Below, in pieces: positions 9,455 through 18,423 of a DNA stretch of 64,000 bases. Position numbers and translations under genes: made by a program. The stretch lies in assembly GCA_963749825.1 (NCBI GenBank), contig CAVVOI010000012.1, positions 62,001-126,000 of the forward strand, in the 5' to 3' direction. The DNA is from UBA11865 sp963749825. Its GTDB lineage: Bacteria > Chloroflexota > Anaerolineae > Promineifilales > Promineifilaceae. The notes below the pieces were generated by a model. It did not search any database. It saw only the letters and a list, made by a program, of their open reading frames with translations, and had not been told where the DNA came from. How positions within the stretch are numbered: position 1 is the stretch's first letter; every line of letters begins with the position of its first letter.

Positions 9455-11251
9455 TTGAATCTGCGCATGACTGTAATTCACCAACAGCTAACCGAAACAA
9501 CTCCGGCAGAGCCCCAGAAAACCATTCTGGAGAGAATTACCCTAGAACACGCTCTCTATGCCTTGATAACGATTGCGGCCGCAGTTCTAAGAGTCTTTGA
9601 TTTAGATAGTTCGCCTCTTTCACCTCTGGAAGCTCAAGAAGCGCTAAATGTATGGGATTTTTGGCAGCTTAGAGCTACAGAGAGTATCGGCAGCCCCGGA
9701 TATTTCACGATTACGGGTCTGCTTAGCCAGGTTGTCGGCTGGGGCGACCAAGTGATGCGGCTGGTGCCTGTTTTATTTGGCATTGGACTTGTCTTACTTC
9801 CCTGGTTTCTTCGCCATCGAAATGGCAAATTAGGATCGCTTACGGCCAGTCTTTTGTTAGCCGTTTCGCCTATACTCGTCGCTACCTCTAGAACTGTCGG
9901 GGGCCAATCCGTCGCCTTGTTCGCAGGCTTTCTCCTATTCATAGCCTGGCTTCGATATCAAGAAACGGAAAATGACCGTTGGTTCATCACTCTGGTGCTA
10001 ACGCTAGTACTAGGATTGGTCAGCGACCGGCTTTTTTATAGCTTAGCATTTACTCTCGCGATCGCTTGGTTGGCGCAGCGGATCTTGGGACCTGCCCTGT
10101 TAACAGATGAAGAAGGACGGCGACAAGCCATAATCTGGCCAAATAAGATGACGGTAAAATTCTCTGTCCTAATCGGGCTGGGCATTTTGATCTTGCTTAG
10201 TACTGCATTTCTCTTAAGACCTGATGGCGTTGGAGCAACGACCGATCTGGTAGTCGAGTGGTTCGAGCATTTCATTGCCAGCGCGAATTTAGTAAGCTGG
10301 ACTTCGCCTTTTATCGCTATCATCCGTTATGAATTTGCCTTGCTAATTCTCGCCATTCCGGCCGTCATTTGGGCCATCAGACACGACCAATCATATCCAC
10401 TGTTTGTAGTATATTGGCTTCTTGCTTGTCTCCTACTATTGCTATTTCAAAGAGGTGAAATGGCAAACATTGTACTTTTCGTATTAGCTGGCAGCTTGCT
10501 CATTGGCCGTTTTGTAAATGATGCACTGGGGAGCAATTTGGATTGGCGCGAATTGGTCTTCGCAATTGTGCTTTTATTGGCGTCTGGTATTATTTATGTA
10601 AACTTAGCTCGATACGGACGGCTAGCATCGACCAGCCTGGCTGGCCTTGGTACTTACAATTTATTGCTCATCATTGCTACCTTGGTTATTGTCATTGTTT
10701 TATTCGCTTTACTGTGGAGTTGGAAAAAAGAAGTGGCTCAGAAAAGCCTTATCGTGGGCTTGCTGGTACTCATGGTGTTCCTGGGCTGGAGTACAGCATG
10801 GTGGTTGAGTCGAACAGGGGCGGGCGATACCAGGGAACGCTGGTATTTCCAAGCAGCAGATGAGGATCTGTTATCACTAGCTGCCACTGCTCAAGAATTA
10901 TCCTGGCAAATTACTAACTCCAGTGGTGATGTTCGGATTTTATCGACGATTGAAAACCCTTCGCTGAGCTGGTACTTACGAGATTTCCCGAACCTGATCA
11001 TGGAAGATACAATGCTTCCTTCAGATGACAACCAACTGATAATTGGCCGATTAGGACAGAATCGGGCGCTGGAAAACGAGTATGTTGGCATCGATTTTGG
11101 CTATCATCGCCCTAATACTGACCATGCACTTGAGCCGCTCGATACGTTGCGGTGGTTGCTCTTTCACGAATCGCCAATTCCAATGAATGAAGAGAGAGCG
11201 ATCTTATGGGTGCGAGCAGACCTTGTGAACGGTGTTAGCAGCGATGAGTAA
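9455..11251 (+). CDS. GT-C-like (GT39/TIGR03663-related) membrane protein
   Basis: This 598-residue protein has about a dozen membrane helices. After the first helix comes 'LDSSPLSPLEAQEALNVWDF', the position where GT-C transferases carry their acidic catalytic loop; here only glutamates are present. 'GDQVMRLVPVLFGIGLVLLPWFLR' and 'ASLLLAVSPILVATSRT' follow the usual PMT_2/Agl23 pattern. The last 100 residues are probably extracytoplasmic. The TTG start abuts the previous stop codon; an ATG 12 bases later (9467) is an equally good candidate. The stop codon overlaps the ATG of the ECF sigma gene, so the two are likely translationally coupled. A role in envelope glycosylation is inferred from fold and neighbours. 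Confidence 0.7.
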   Translation: MNLRMTVIHQQLTETTPAEPQKTILERITLEHALYALITIAAAVLRVFDLDSSPLSPLEAQEALNVWDFWQLRATESIGSPGYFTITGLLSQVVGWGDQVMRLVPVLFGIGLVLLPWFLRHRNGKLGSLTASLLLAVSPILVATSRTVGGQSVALFAGFLLFIAWLRYQETENDRWFITLVLTLVLGLVSDRLFYSLAFTLAIAWLAQRILGPALLTDEEGRRQAIIWPNKMTVKFSVLIGLGILILLSTAFLLRPDGVGATTDLVVEWFEHFIASANLVSWTSPFIAIIRYEFALLILAIPAVIWAIRHDQSYPLFVVYWLLACLLLLLFQRGEMANIVLFVLAGSLLIGRFVNDALGSNLDWRELVFAIVLLLASGIIYVNLARYGRLASTSLAGLGTYNLLLIIATLVIVIVLFALLWSWKKEVAQKSLIVGLLVLMVFLGWSTAWWLSRTGAGDTRERWYFQAADEDLLSLAATAQELSWQITNSSGDVRILSTIENPSLSWYLRDFPNLIMEDTMLPSDDNQLIIGRLGQNRALENEYVGIDFGYHRPNTDHALEPLDTLRWLLFHESPIPMNEERAILWVRADLVNGVSSDE

Positions 11252-11849
11252 TGCGATTACGCGAGCAGTCGTCAATGTCACTCCTCCTAAGGTCTACGAT
11301 CCAGATGGTTTATTAAATCATTGCCTTGCCGGTGAGGATTGGGCATTCGTGAAGGTGTATAACCAGTATGCAGGGCAAATTTACCGGTTATCAATCAGTA
11401 TCCTCAACGACCGTCAAGATGCTGAAGAGGTGCTGCAAGATACATTTGAATATGCCTTTCGCAAGATTGAGAATTTCGATCCTGAGAAAGCCAGTTTCAA
11501 AACGTGGCTTTATCAAATCGCTGTCAGCAGGTGTCGCAATAAGCGCCGTCGAAAATGGCTACCAACCATTCAATTGAATCAAATGATTGGCCAACAGGTT
11601 CCCGACCCCAACATGCTGTCACCGGCTGAAGAAATGGATTTGAGTGAGCGGCAGCAGACAGTATGGGATGCGCTGAGTAGCCTATCACCGAAACTCCGGG
11701 AAACGGCCGTCCTGCGCTATTACGATGGCTTAACTTATGCTGAAATTGGTCGTGTTCTCTCAATTCCGGCCAAGACCGCTGAATCGAGAATGCGCTTGGC
11801 TCACAAATCTCTTCGAAAGATATTGACTAAGGATTTGGACCAGAAATAG
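11244..11849 (+). CDS. ECF-type RNA polymerase sigma factor
   Basis: This is a sigma-70-family factor of about 201 residues. Region 2 is 'YRLSISILNDRQDAEEVLQDTFEYAFRKI' followed by 'FKTWLYQIAVSRCRN'. Region 4 is a helix-turn-helix with 'LSPKLRETAVLRYYDGLTYAEIGRVLSIPAKTAESRMRLAHKSLRKIL'-type order (key residues Y-x2-Glu-Ile, then R-x2-A-x2-L). No region 3 is present, as in ECF factors. I chose the ATG at 11244, which overlaps the upstream stop codon (ATGAGTAA); a GTG 12 bases upstream is also in frame. Six bases separate it from the anti-sigma gene, the usual paired arrangement. The targets are unknown; its position among GT-C genes suggests an envelope-stress regulon. Confidence 0.93.
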   Translation: MSNAITRAVVNVTPPKVYDPDGLLNHCLAGEDWAFVKVYNQYAGQIYRLSISILNDRQDAEEVLQDTFEYAFRKIENFDPEKASFKTWLYQIAVSRCRNKRRRKWLPTIQLNQMIGQQVPDPNMLSPAEEMDLSERQQTVWDALSSLSPKLRETAVLRYYDGLTYAEIGRVLSIPAKTAESRMRLAHKSLRKILTKDLDQK

Positions 11850-11854
11850 CTGGA

Positions 11855-12403
11855 ATGCCAAAGATGGAAAGTAATCAACACATTGAGCACCTTATACCCG
11901 AATATTCCTTGGAATTGCTCTCAAAGCAGGAAAGCAAGACAGTGAGCGATCATCTGTTGGCCTGTACTGACTGCCGGATTGCCCTTCAGAAAGAGCGAGA
12001 GATAGTCCTAGAAATCCGGGATTCGATAACAGCTGCGACAGCGCACGATCGTAGGCGATTGCAGGAGATAATGCCGCCGTTACCTGCGGCAAAAGATCAC
12101 AGTCGTGATACTTTTGGTTGGCGACGTCAGTTAGCTATTGTCGGCTTTTTATTGCTATTGGTTTTCGGTAGTCTAGTTATCCAGCGAAAGTTATCCACAG
12201 AAATTTGGGTTTCTAGGGCGCCTACGTCGTTGCCCACAACGATCTTGGCCACAGATACACCGACTTTAACGAGCGTGGCGACGCGACCTGAATCATCCTC
12301 GTTTCCTGTTGTGGAGCCAACGCCTGCCTCCAAGGGCGTGATCGTGCTACCTCGGCCCGCGTTGGCGCCAGTCCCAACCTCACCCTTACTTCATCAAGGT
12401 TAA
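11855..12403 (+). CDS. Anti-sigma factor with zinc-finger (ZAS) domain, single-pass membrane protein
   Basis: This 182-residue protein begins with a ZAS-type anti-sigma domain: 'HIEHLIPEYSLELLSKQE' followed by the H-x3-C-x2-C motif in 'DHLLACTDC'. A single membrane helix follows near residues 91-108 ('LAIVGFLLLLVFGSLVI'), then a short Thr/Pro/Ser-rich external tail. It should hold the adjacent ECF factor at the membrane until a signal acts on the external part. It lies six bases downstream of the sigma gene on the same strand. No proteolysis site can be read from the sequence. Confidence 0.87.
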   Translation: MPKMESNQHIEHLIPEYSLELLSKQESKTVSDHLLACTDCRIALQKEREIVLEIRDSITAATAHDRRRLQEIMPPLPAAKDHSRDTFGWRRQLAIVGFLLLLVFGSLVIQRKLSTEIWVSRAPTSLPTTILATDTPTLTSVATRPESSSFPVVEPTPASKGVIVLPRPALAPVPTSPLLHQG

Positions 12404-12530
12404 ACAGGCGATTGTGAATCATCAGGTAGTGGCAGACGCGGCAGGTTACAGCAAGGACAAGACATCAGAAACGGAAAATTATTAATCATCGCGGTGCCCT
12501 AAATTATTGTTAGTATCTCTTTGGATCGAT

Positions 12531-15500
12531 ATGAGTGAATTAAGTCAAGAACAAGATAAACGGACAGATGAGTTCCTAAGCCAACCTCTGATTAGTTCCG
12601 TTCACCTCAATTTAGAAAAGACAATCTACCTGATCATCATATTGATCGCTATAGTTACCCGTTTTTGGGCAATCGGCGATAGGGTCGTCAGCCATGATGA
12701 GAGCCTACACACACAGTATGCATATCAATATTACAATGGCGACGGTTACCAGCACACACCACTCATGCATGGGCCAAGCCTTTTTCACGCGACTGCACTT
12801 TCTTATTGGCTTTTTGGCGACAATGATGCGAGCGCCCGGATTCCTGTTGCCATCCTTGGCGTCTTACTTGTTATTTTGCCTTATTTTCTTAGAGATTGGT
12901 TGGGTAAGTCTGGAGCAATTGTCGCCAGTATTTTGTTACTGATATCACCCTATATTACCTATTACTCTCGCTATATTCGACACGATATTTATATTATTGT
13001 CGCAGCCTTCATACTCTTCATTGCTATTCAGTTTTTCTTAATAGAGCGTAAAGATAAGTATGTCTGGTGGTTCGCCGTCGCCATGGGACTGATGTTTGCG
13101 ACCATGGAGACATCGTTCATATATGTAGCCATTTTCGGCAGCTTTTTGATCATCAGCCTGCTATTTAAGGTTCTTGCCGCCCCGGCGTTCCGCGAAACGT
13201 GGCCTCGTGTCCGGATGCCGCTAGTCATTGTGGCAGTCTCTTTCATTCTGTTTGGGGCTGGATTTTTCGGACAACATTTTATTTCAAGCGCCCTTGGTGA
13301 AGATGGTTTAGCTACGGAAGAAGCTACCGACGCTGGATTCGCTGCCGACCCCGGCGAAATTACCACACCGGTAGATGACCAATCTACGGTGAAGGGCTCG
13401 GATGGTATTTTCCGGTGGCTGCAAATTGGTGGACTTCTTGCACTATCGGCCGGTCTGTTCCTGACGGCGAACGGCATGCGACCATTTATTGACGAATTTC
13501 CGGAATTTGACCTGGTTGTCCTATTTACCACGCTAACTTTGCCGACGGCTACGGCATTTCTCGTCGTGATCGCCGGCGGTGATCCTCTGGGGTATGCCCT
13601 CAATGTTTGCCAGATCGCTGGCCAAGAAGCTATGTCACCGGCACGACTTTTTTTCGCCAGGCTGTTTGATGAAACATGCCGTTCGACAATTCTGACAAAG
13701 GATGTTCTATACTCGGCCGGCTTCTTGATACTCACCCTTACGGTCTCTGTATTGGTTGGTCTATGGTGGAATCGCCGCCGCTGGATCATTGCGGCTCTAA
13801 TCTTTCATGGAATCTTCCTCCTGCTATTTACTTCCCTCTTTACGAATCCTTCCGGATGGGCAAGTGGCATGTTGGGTTCTTTGGGATACTGGCTCAATCA
13901 ACAAGAAGTTCAGCGAGCGAATCAGCCGATATTCTTTTATCTGATCGTCATGCCGATATATGAATTTTTGCCACTGCTCTTATCCTTGGTCGCTGCACGC
14001 TTCTGGGCTAAGAAATACCGGCTTCAATACATTACGGACTATTTGTTGATTTTGGTTGTGGTAGTCTTGCTATCATACAGCCTGACGAATTGGATATTCA
14101 ACAGGCAAACCCTAGATCAAGAAGCAATCAATCGCTTGCCTGGCCTGATCCTTAGTGCCGCCATAGTCGTTGTTGGTTTCGTATACTGGTTTGCTGTGCG
14201 ACAAAAGCAAATCCTGAGAAAGCTAGATTTGGCCAATGGTTGGAGAGATTTAGTCAACGTTAATACTCTCTTTAGTTTCATACCGTTCGTCTTTTGGTGG
14301 TTCATCAGCACTTGGGTCATTTACAGTCTTGCTGGTGAAAAAATGGCCTGGCTTAGTTTGCATTTTATCCTTCCCATGGTCTTTCTGGCGGGCTGGTATG
14401 TGGATCAGAAATTAATCTCAGCCAATCTCGCCGAGATCCGATCGCGCCGGTTCGCCTTGTTGGTCGCCTTAAGCGCCCTCTTTGTTCTCGCAATCGGACT
14501 AGTATTATCACCGGTTATTCGCGGACAGATTCGACTGGGCAGCCAAGATTTTACGGCTCTCAACAATATTGGCAGGCTTATTGGCAGCGTTATTCTGGCA
14601 ACGATTGTCTACTATTTTGTCCGCCAGGTGGGCCGGAACATGGAACGCGGAACTCGCGGGCGGGCCTGGCTATTCGCCATTCTGATATTGCTGGCTTTAC
14701 TAACGGCTCGATTCATGTTCATGTCTAGTTTCCGAAATGCCGATTATGTAACTGAGTATCTCGTTTATGCCCATGGAGCTCCGGCAACAAAAAGCGAAGT
14801 CCTGAGCCAACTTGACGAACTTTCTAAGCGACTTGAAGGTGATAAAAGCATCAAGGTGGCATTTGATAATGATTCTTCGTGGCCTTTCACCTGGTATTTG
14901 CGCGACTATCCAAATCGGATCTACTTCGGTGAAAATCCCGGCCGCAATATTACCGAAGCTCCTGTTGTTATTGTCGGTAGTCAAAATTGGGGCAAAGTCG
15001 AACCGATCCTTGGCGATGACTACGAGGAGCGTACGTATACTTTTCTGTGGTGGCCCATGGAAGAGTATCGAAAATTGTCCTGGAATGCCATACTCGGCGA
15101 TCCCAATGTAGAGCCTGAACTTCGACGAGGTCTGGGGAATCCGGAAGTCAGGCAAGCTCTCTGGGATATCTTTTTCTACCGGGACTATGAGAAATACGGT
15201 TCAGTCTTTGGTGGCAACTACGAGCTAGGCGAGTGGCCACTGCGCCATGATCTGCGTATGTACATCCGAAAGGATACATTGGCGACTCTCTGGGATCATG
15301 GTATTGATGCCGTTGCAGCGGAGCCAGCGGTCGATCTTTATGCCGAAAACAATCTAGAACTACTACCCTCGCTAGTCATTGGCAGCCAGGGCGCCGAATC
15401 TGGTCAACTGCTTCAACCACGAAACGTTACCGTTAGCCCAGATGGCTTGATATTCGTGGCCGACTCTGGGAACCACCGGGTGCAAGTCTTTGATCAGACC

Positions 15501-16256
15501 GGCAGTTTCATCCGTGGCTGGGGAGCTTTTGGATCCGAGCCGGGGATGTTCAATGAACCCTGGGGCATCGCGGCCGATGAAGATTTTGTCTATGTTGCCG
15601 ATACTTGGAACCATCGCATTCAGAAATTCAGCCACGACGGCGAGTTGATTGATATTTTCGGTCAGAGTGGATCACCATCAGATGGACAGATCGGCGAAGG
15701 GCTGTTCTTCGGTCCGCGGGCTATTGTCGTCCTGGATGACGGAAATATCCTGGTAACCGATACTGGTAATCATCGACTTCAACTGTTCAGCTCAGATGGC
15801 CAGTTTATCCAGGCTTTGGGAAGCCAGGGAACGTTGCCAGGGCAGTTTTATGAGCCAGTTGGCCTCGGCGTTGATAGCGACGGTTCTATTTTCGTTGCTG
15901 ACACTTGGAACGGCCGGATTCAGAATTTCGGCCAAGATTTGTTACCCCTGAATGAATGGTCCGTCGATGCCTGGTATGGGGAATCGATCAACAATAAACC
16001 ATACTTGGCGGTTGGAGCTCAAGGGCAAGTCTATGTGACTGATCCCGAAGGGTACCGCGTTTTAATCTTTGATAGCTCTGGCCAGTATGTCGGACGTTTT
16101 GGTCAGTATAGCAGCGAAATTGATGGTTTTGCTCTGCCAATTGGCATCGCGACGGATGATTCTGGAAAGGTATATGTAGCCGATGCCGCGAACAGCCGTA
16201 TACTCATATTTGAACCGTCCAATGACACTTCTTTGGATAGAATAATCCAAGAGTAG
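12531..16256 (+). CDS. TIGR03663/Agl23-like membrane protein with C-terminal NHL beta-propeller
   Basis: The N-terminal two thirds is a polytopic GT-C-like protein with the hallmark loop 'VVSHDESLHTQYAYQYYNGDGYQHTPLMHGP' (residues about 48-78; key H-D-E and H-G-P) and 'YSRYIRHDIYI'. Together these match the TIGR03663 family, annotated from archaeal work as flippase-associated Agl23. From about residue 945 to the end there are six NHL-type blades, each with a V-x-V-A/T-D-x-x-N-x-R-I/V-Q motif ('VADSGNHRVQVF', 'VADTWNHRIQKF', 'VTDTGNHRLQLF', and so on), forming an external propeller that may bind protein or glycan. I prefer the ATG at 12531; an in-frame TTG lies at 12507. Neither has a good ribosome-binding site. 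The fusion of propeller and GT-C core is the notable point. Confidence 0.8.
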   Translation: MSELSQEQDKRTDEFLSQPLISSVHLNLEKTIYLIIILIAIVTRFWAIGDRVVSHDESLHTQYAYQYYNGDGYQHTPLMHGPSLFHATALSYWLFGDNDASARIPVAILGVLLVILPYFLRDWLGKSGAIVASILLLISPYITYYSRYIRHDIYIIVAAFILFIAIQFFLIERKDKYVWWFAVAMGLMFATMETSFIYVAIFGSFLIISLLFKVLAAPAFRETWPRVRMPLVIVAVSFILFGAGFFGQHFISSALGEDGLATEEATDAGFAADPGEITTPVDDQSTVKGSDGIFRWLQIGGLLALSAGLFLTANGMRPFIDEFPEFDLVVLFTTLTLPTATAFLVVIAGGDPLGYALNVCQIAGQEAMSPARLFFARLFDETCRSTILTKDVLYSAGFLILTLTVSVLVGLWWNRRRWIIAALIFHGIFLLLFTSLFTNPSGWASGMLGSLGYWLNQQEVQRANQPIFFYLIVMPIYEFLPLLLSLVAARFWAKKYRLQYITDYLLILVVVVLLSYSLTNWIFNRQTLDQEAINRLPGLILSAAIVVVGFVYWFAVRQKQILRKLDLANGWRDLVNVNTLFSFIPFVFWWFISTWVIYSLAGEKMAWLSLHFILPMVFLAGWYVDQKLISANLAEIRSRRFALLVALSALFVLAIGLVLSPVIRGQIRLGSQDFTALNNIGRLIGSVILATIVYYFVRQVGRNMERGTRGRAWLFAILILLALLTARFMFMSSFRNADYVTEYLVYAHGAPATKSEVLSQLDELSKRLEGDKSIKVAFDNDSSWPFTWYLRDYPNRIYFGENPGRNITEAPVVIVGSQNWGKVEPILGDDYEERTYTFLWWPMEEYRKLSWNAILGDPNVEPELRRGLGNPEVRQALWDIFFYRDYEKYGSVFGGNYELGEWPLRHDLRMYIRKDTLATLWDHGIDAVAAEPAVDLYAENNLELLPSLVIGSQGAESGQLLQPRNVTVSPDGLIFVADSGNHRVQVFDQTGSFIRGWGAFGSEPGMFNEPWGIAADEDFVYVADTWNHRIQKFSHDGELIDIFGQSGSPSDGQIGEGLFFGPRAIVVLDDGNILVTDTGNHRLQLFSSDGQFIQALGSQGTLPGQFYEPVGLGVDSDGSIFVADTWNGRIQNFGQDLLPLNEWSVDAWYGESINNKPYLAVGAQGQVYVTDPEGYRVLIFDSSGQYVGRFGQYSSEIDGFALPIGIATDDSGKVYVADAANSRILIFEPSNDTSLDRIIQE

Positions 16257-16309
16257 TCCCTATTTCTAGCACCACGAGCTAACGACCTCTAAGTCGAATG
16301 GGACTTTTT
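16255..16309 (+). terminator. Possible intrinsic terminator after the GT-C block
   Basis: AGTCCC (16255-16260) can pair with GGGACT (16300-16305), followed by a T5 run. The loop is long but contains a second small stem, CGAC/GTCG. Its place between the Agl23-like gene and the radical SAM operon makes termination plausible; the long loop keeps confidence low. Confidence 0.35.
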
Positions 16310-16399
16310 GATTAGTGTATAAACTCGCCATAAGACCGGGATCGTGATAGAAATTAGGTAGTAATTCTGGCTTCTCAAGACTTCTAAAGGAGGTTATCC

Positions 16400-16741
16400 G
16401 TGAAGCTGGTTATCTATCTGATTGCTGCATTTCTGGGGTTACTTGGCCTGGTCTTTGTGGTTGGTTTCCAGGGTCAAGTTTTCAGACTCATCATAGGCAT
16501 CGTGCTCATCATAGCAGCGGGAGCTGTTGTTTACCTGGCCCGTATACAGCCAAAGGCATCCACGACAACGACAATTCAACAGATTGATTTAAGTGGCGAT
16601 GTAAGCCTGGAAGAGATTCGCTGCCGATCGTGCAATGCCCCCCTGAGCAAAGATGAAATTGACGTCAAGGCGGGAGCGATTCTGGTACAGTGCGACCACT
16701 GCGGCGCCACATACCAATTTGAAGAAGAACCAAAATGGTAA
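16400..16741 (+). CDS. Small membrane protein with zinc-ribbon tail, first gene of the radical SAM operon
   Basis: This protein is 113 residues long. Two membrane helices (about 3-22 and 28-46) are followed by a linker and a C-terminal zinc ribbon with two C-x2-C knuckles ('CRSCNAPLSKDEI' and 'VQCDHCGATYQF'). The GTG start is well supported by a strong Shine-Dalgarno 'AAAGGAGGT' six bases upstream, the best in the window. The stop codon overlaps the ATG of the radical SAM gene (ATGGTAA), so the two are translationally coupled. I do not recognise a named family. The context suggests a membrane-anchored accessory, perhaps a substrate or metal handler, for the modification of the Cys-rich tail encoded three genes later. 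Confidence 0.75.
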   Translation: MKLVIYLIAAFLGLLGLVFVVGFQGQVFRLIIGIVLIIAAGAVVYLARIQPKASTTTTIQQIDLSGDVSLEEIRCRSCNAPLSKDEIDVKAGAILVQCDHCGATYQFEEEPKW

Positions 16742-18399
16742 AAAGGTCTTTGGAAAGCGCTCACAGGCGCTTCCGAGAAAGTATTCATCACGATCTGAAT
16801 GGGTTTCTGGGAAGCGTCGTTAGAATCGCTGCTCCAGAAGCCGGACTATATCCCTACCGTTTCCGAACGAGCATTGGCCTTAAACAAATCCATTTGCGTG
16901 TTGACACTGATGGCAGTGGTATTCTTTTCGTTGACGTCACTGAAGTAATCCACCTGAACAAAACGGCGACGCTAATGGCCAAATTAGCCTTGGACGAAAC
17001 ACCTTATCCAAGGGCTTTGGCTACACTCAGCCGAAACCTATCCCTACAAGACAAGCCCCAGGTCACACGTGAACTCAGTCAGGTATACGTGATGATCAAC
17101 CGTTTCCGGAATCCGGAAACTGGCTGCCCGACTTGCGCCATTGATATGCTCGAAAACGCCCCTCTTTTTAGCCAGCCGGCGCGCGCTCCTTACAAGGCAG
17201 ATCTTGCCTTAACTTATGGCTGCAACAATCAATGTGGTCATTGTTACAATGAAATCGATCGATTTGATATGCCAACACTCCGGCAAGACGACCTGTTCAA
17301 GGTCATAGACAAATTGGTTGCCGTTGGTGTACCTCACATCATCTTTACAGGCGGCGAGGCTACCTTGCACCCCAACCTGCCTGAACTAATTGAATATGCA
17401 GACTCTCTCGGCCTGGTAACAGGGCTCAACACCAACGGCCGGCGAATCGCCCATCTTCCTTACAGCCAACTTCTGGCCGATTCAGGCCTCAATCATGTCC
17501 AGGTAACGTTGGGTTCGTCTCGTCCAGAAACCCATGATCTGATGATGGGAGCTTCATCCTTTCAACAGACTGTAAAGGGAATTAAGAACGTTGTAGCCAG
17601 TCAAATGCACTGTATAACAAATACAACTTTGATGCGTTGCAACATGGGTCATATCGAAGAAGTCATTGATTTTATATTCGATCTCGGCATCCGAACATTT
17701 GCCATGAATGGCATGATCTATTCGGGGGGAGGATATCAAGATCCTAACGCCATTCCTGAAGATGAATTACGGTTGCTATTGATTCGAGTTCGCGATCATT
17801 CAATCGAAAAAGGGATGCGGTTTTCATGGTACACACCAACAGAATACTGTCGAATGTCACCGGTTGAACTTGAACTCGGCGCGAAACGATGCAATGCAGG
17901 TGAATATTCCATCTGCATTGAACCAAACGGGGATGTTCTTCCCTGCCAGTCTTATTACGTCACCGCTGGCAATATCTTAAAAGATGATTGGAACGATATT
18001 TGGAATAGTGAGCTATTCACGAGTTTTCGGGACAGAGAAAAAAATCCTCGGTTTGGCCAATTGCCGGAAAAATGTTGGCAGTGTCCCGATTTGCCAATGT
18101 GTGGGGGTGGCTGTCGTATTGAGAGGCAAGCGAGAGAGGGAATCAGGACCCAGTCTGATTCAGTCACAGCATATTTAGGTAGCACATCTGGTCAAATCAA
18201 AGAAGTACCCAACGCGCTGGGGATCGGCTTTCTGCCACCCAATCGTTCTGCCGCTCGAAAAAATCGATCGAAGGGTGTTTCGAATAACTTGATCCATTTA
18301 TCAGTTGATCCCATTGTGCACCCAAGCGATCCTAATCGCTCCAAGTCCGGCAACAACGGTGGTTTGGAGTCAACTAATGGGACTTGTAAATGTTCTTGA
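16735..18399 (+). CDS. Radical SAM/SPASM peptide-modifying enzyme
   Basis: This 554-residue protein has three parts. Residues 40-125 resemble a PqqD-like peptide-recognition domain ('LRVDTDGSGILFVDVTEVIHL'). Residues about 150-350 are a radical SAM barrel with the cluster motif C163-x3-C167-x2-C170 ('YGCNNQCGHC') and 'FTGGEATLHP' (the GGE motif that holds SAM). The third part is a SPASM domain with cysteines 386, 394, 404, 447, 450, 456 and 460, the seven-Cys set that binds auxiliary [4Fe-4S] clusters. SPASM enzymes install crosslinks or epimerise residues in ribosomal peptides. The likely substrate is the Cys-Ala tail of the DUF2207-like protein in the same operon (inference). A Cys pair at 131/134 lies between recognition domain and barrel. 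The C-terminal 70 residues are low-complexity. Confidence 0.88.
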   Translation: MVKRSLESAHRRFRESIHHDLNGFLGSVVRIAAPEAGLYPYRFRTSIGLKQIHLRVDTDGSGILFVDVTEVIHLNKTATLMAKLALDETPYPRALATLSRNLSLQDKPQVTRELSQVYVMINRFRNPETGCPTCAIDMLENAPLFSQPARAPYKADLALTYGCNNQCGHCYNEIDRFDMPTLRQDDLFKVIDKLVAVGVPHIIFTGGEATLHPNLPELIEYADSLGLVTGLNTNGRRIAHLPYSQLLADSGLNHVQVTLGSSRPETHDLMMGASSFQQTVKGIKNVVASQMHCITNTTLMRCNMGHIEEVIDFIFDLGIRTFAMNGMIYSGGGYQDPNAIPEDELRLLLIRVRDHSIEKGMRFSWYTPTEYCRMSPVELELGAKRCNAGEYSICIEPNGDVLPCQSYYVTAGNILKDDWNDIWNSELFTSFRDREKNPRFGQLPEKCWQCPDLPMCGGGCRIERQAREGIRTQSDSVTAYLGSTSGQIKEVPNALGIGFLPPNRSAARKNRSKGVSNNLIHLSVDPIVHPSDPNRSKSGNNGGLESTNGTCKCS

Positions 18400-18423
18400 C
18401 CATTAACTAGGATAATCAATCTT

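Noticed and set aside
13028..13789. 253-codon open frame on the minus strand
   Set aside because: It lies fully inside the Agl23-like gene, has a composition typical of an antisense shadow (Arg/Ser/Pro-rich, no domain pattern) and no start signal.
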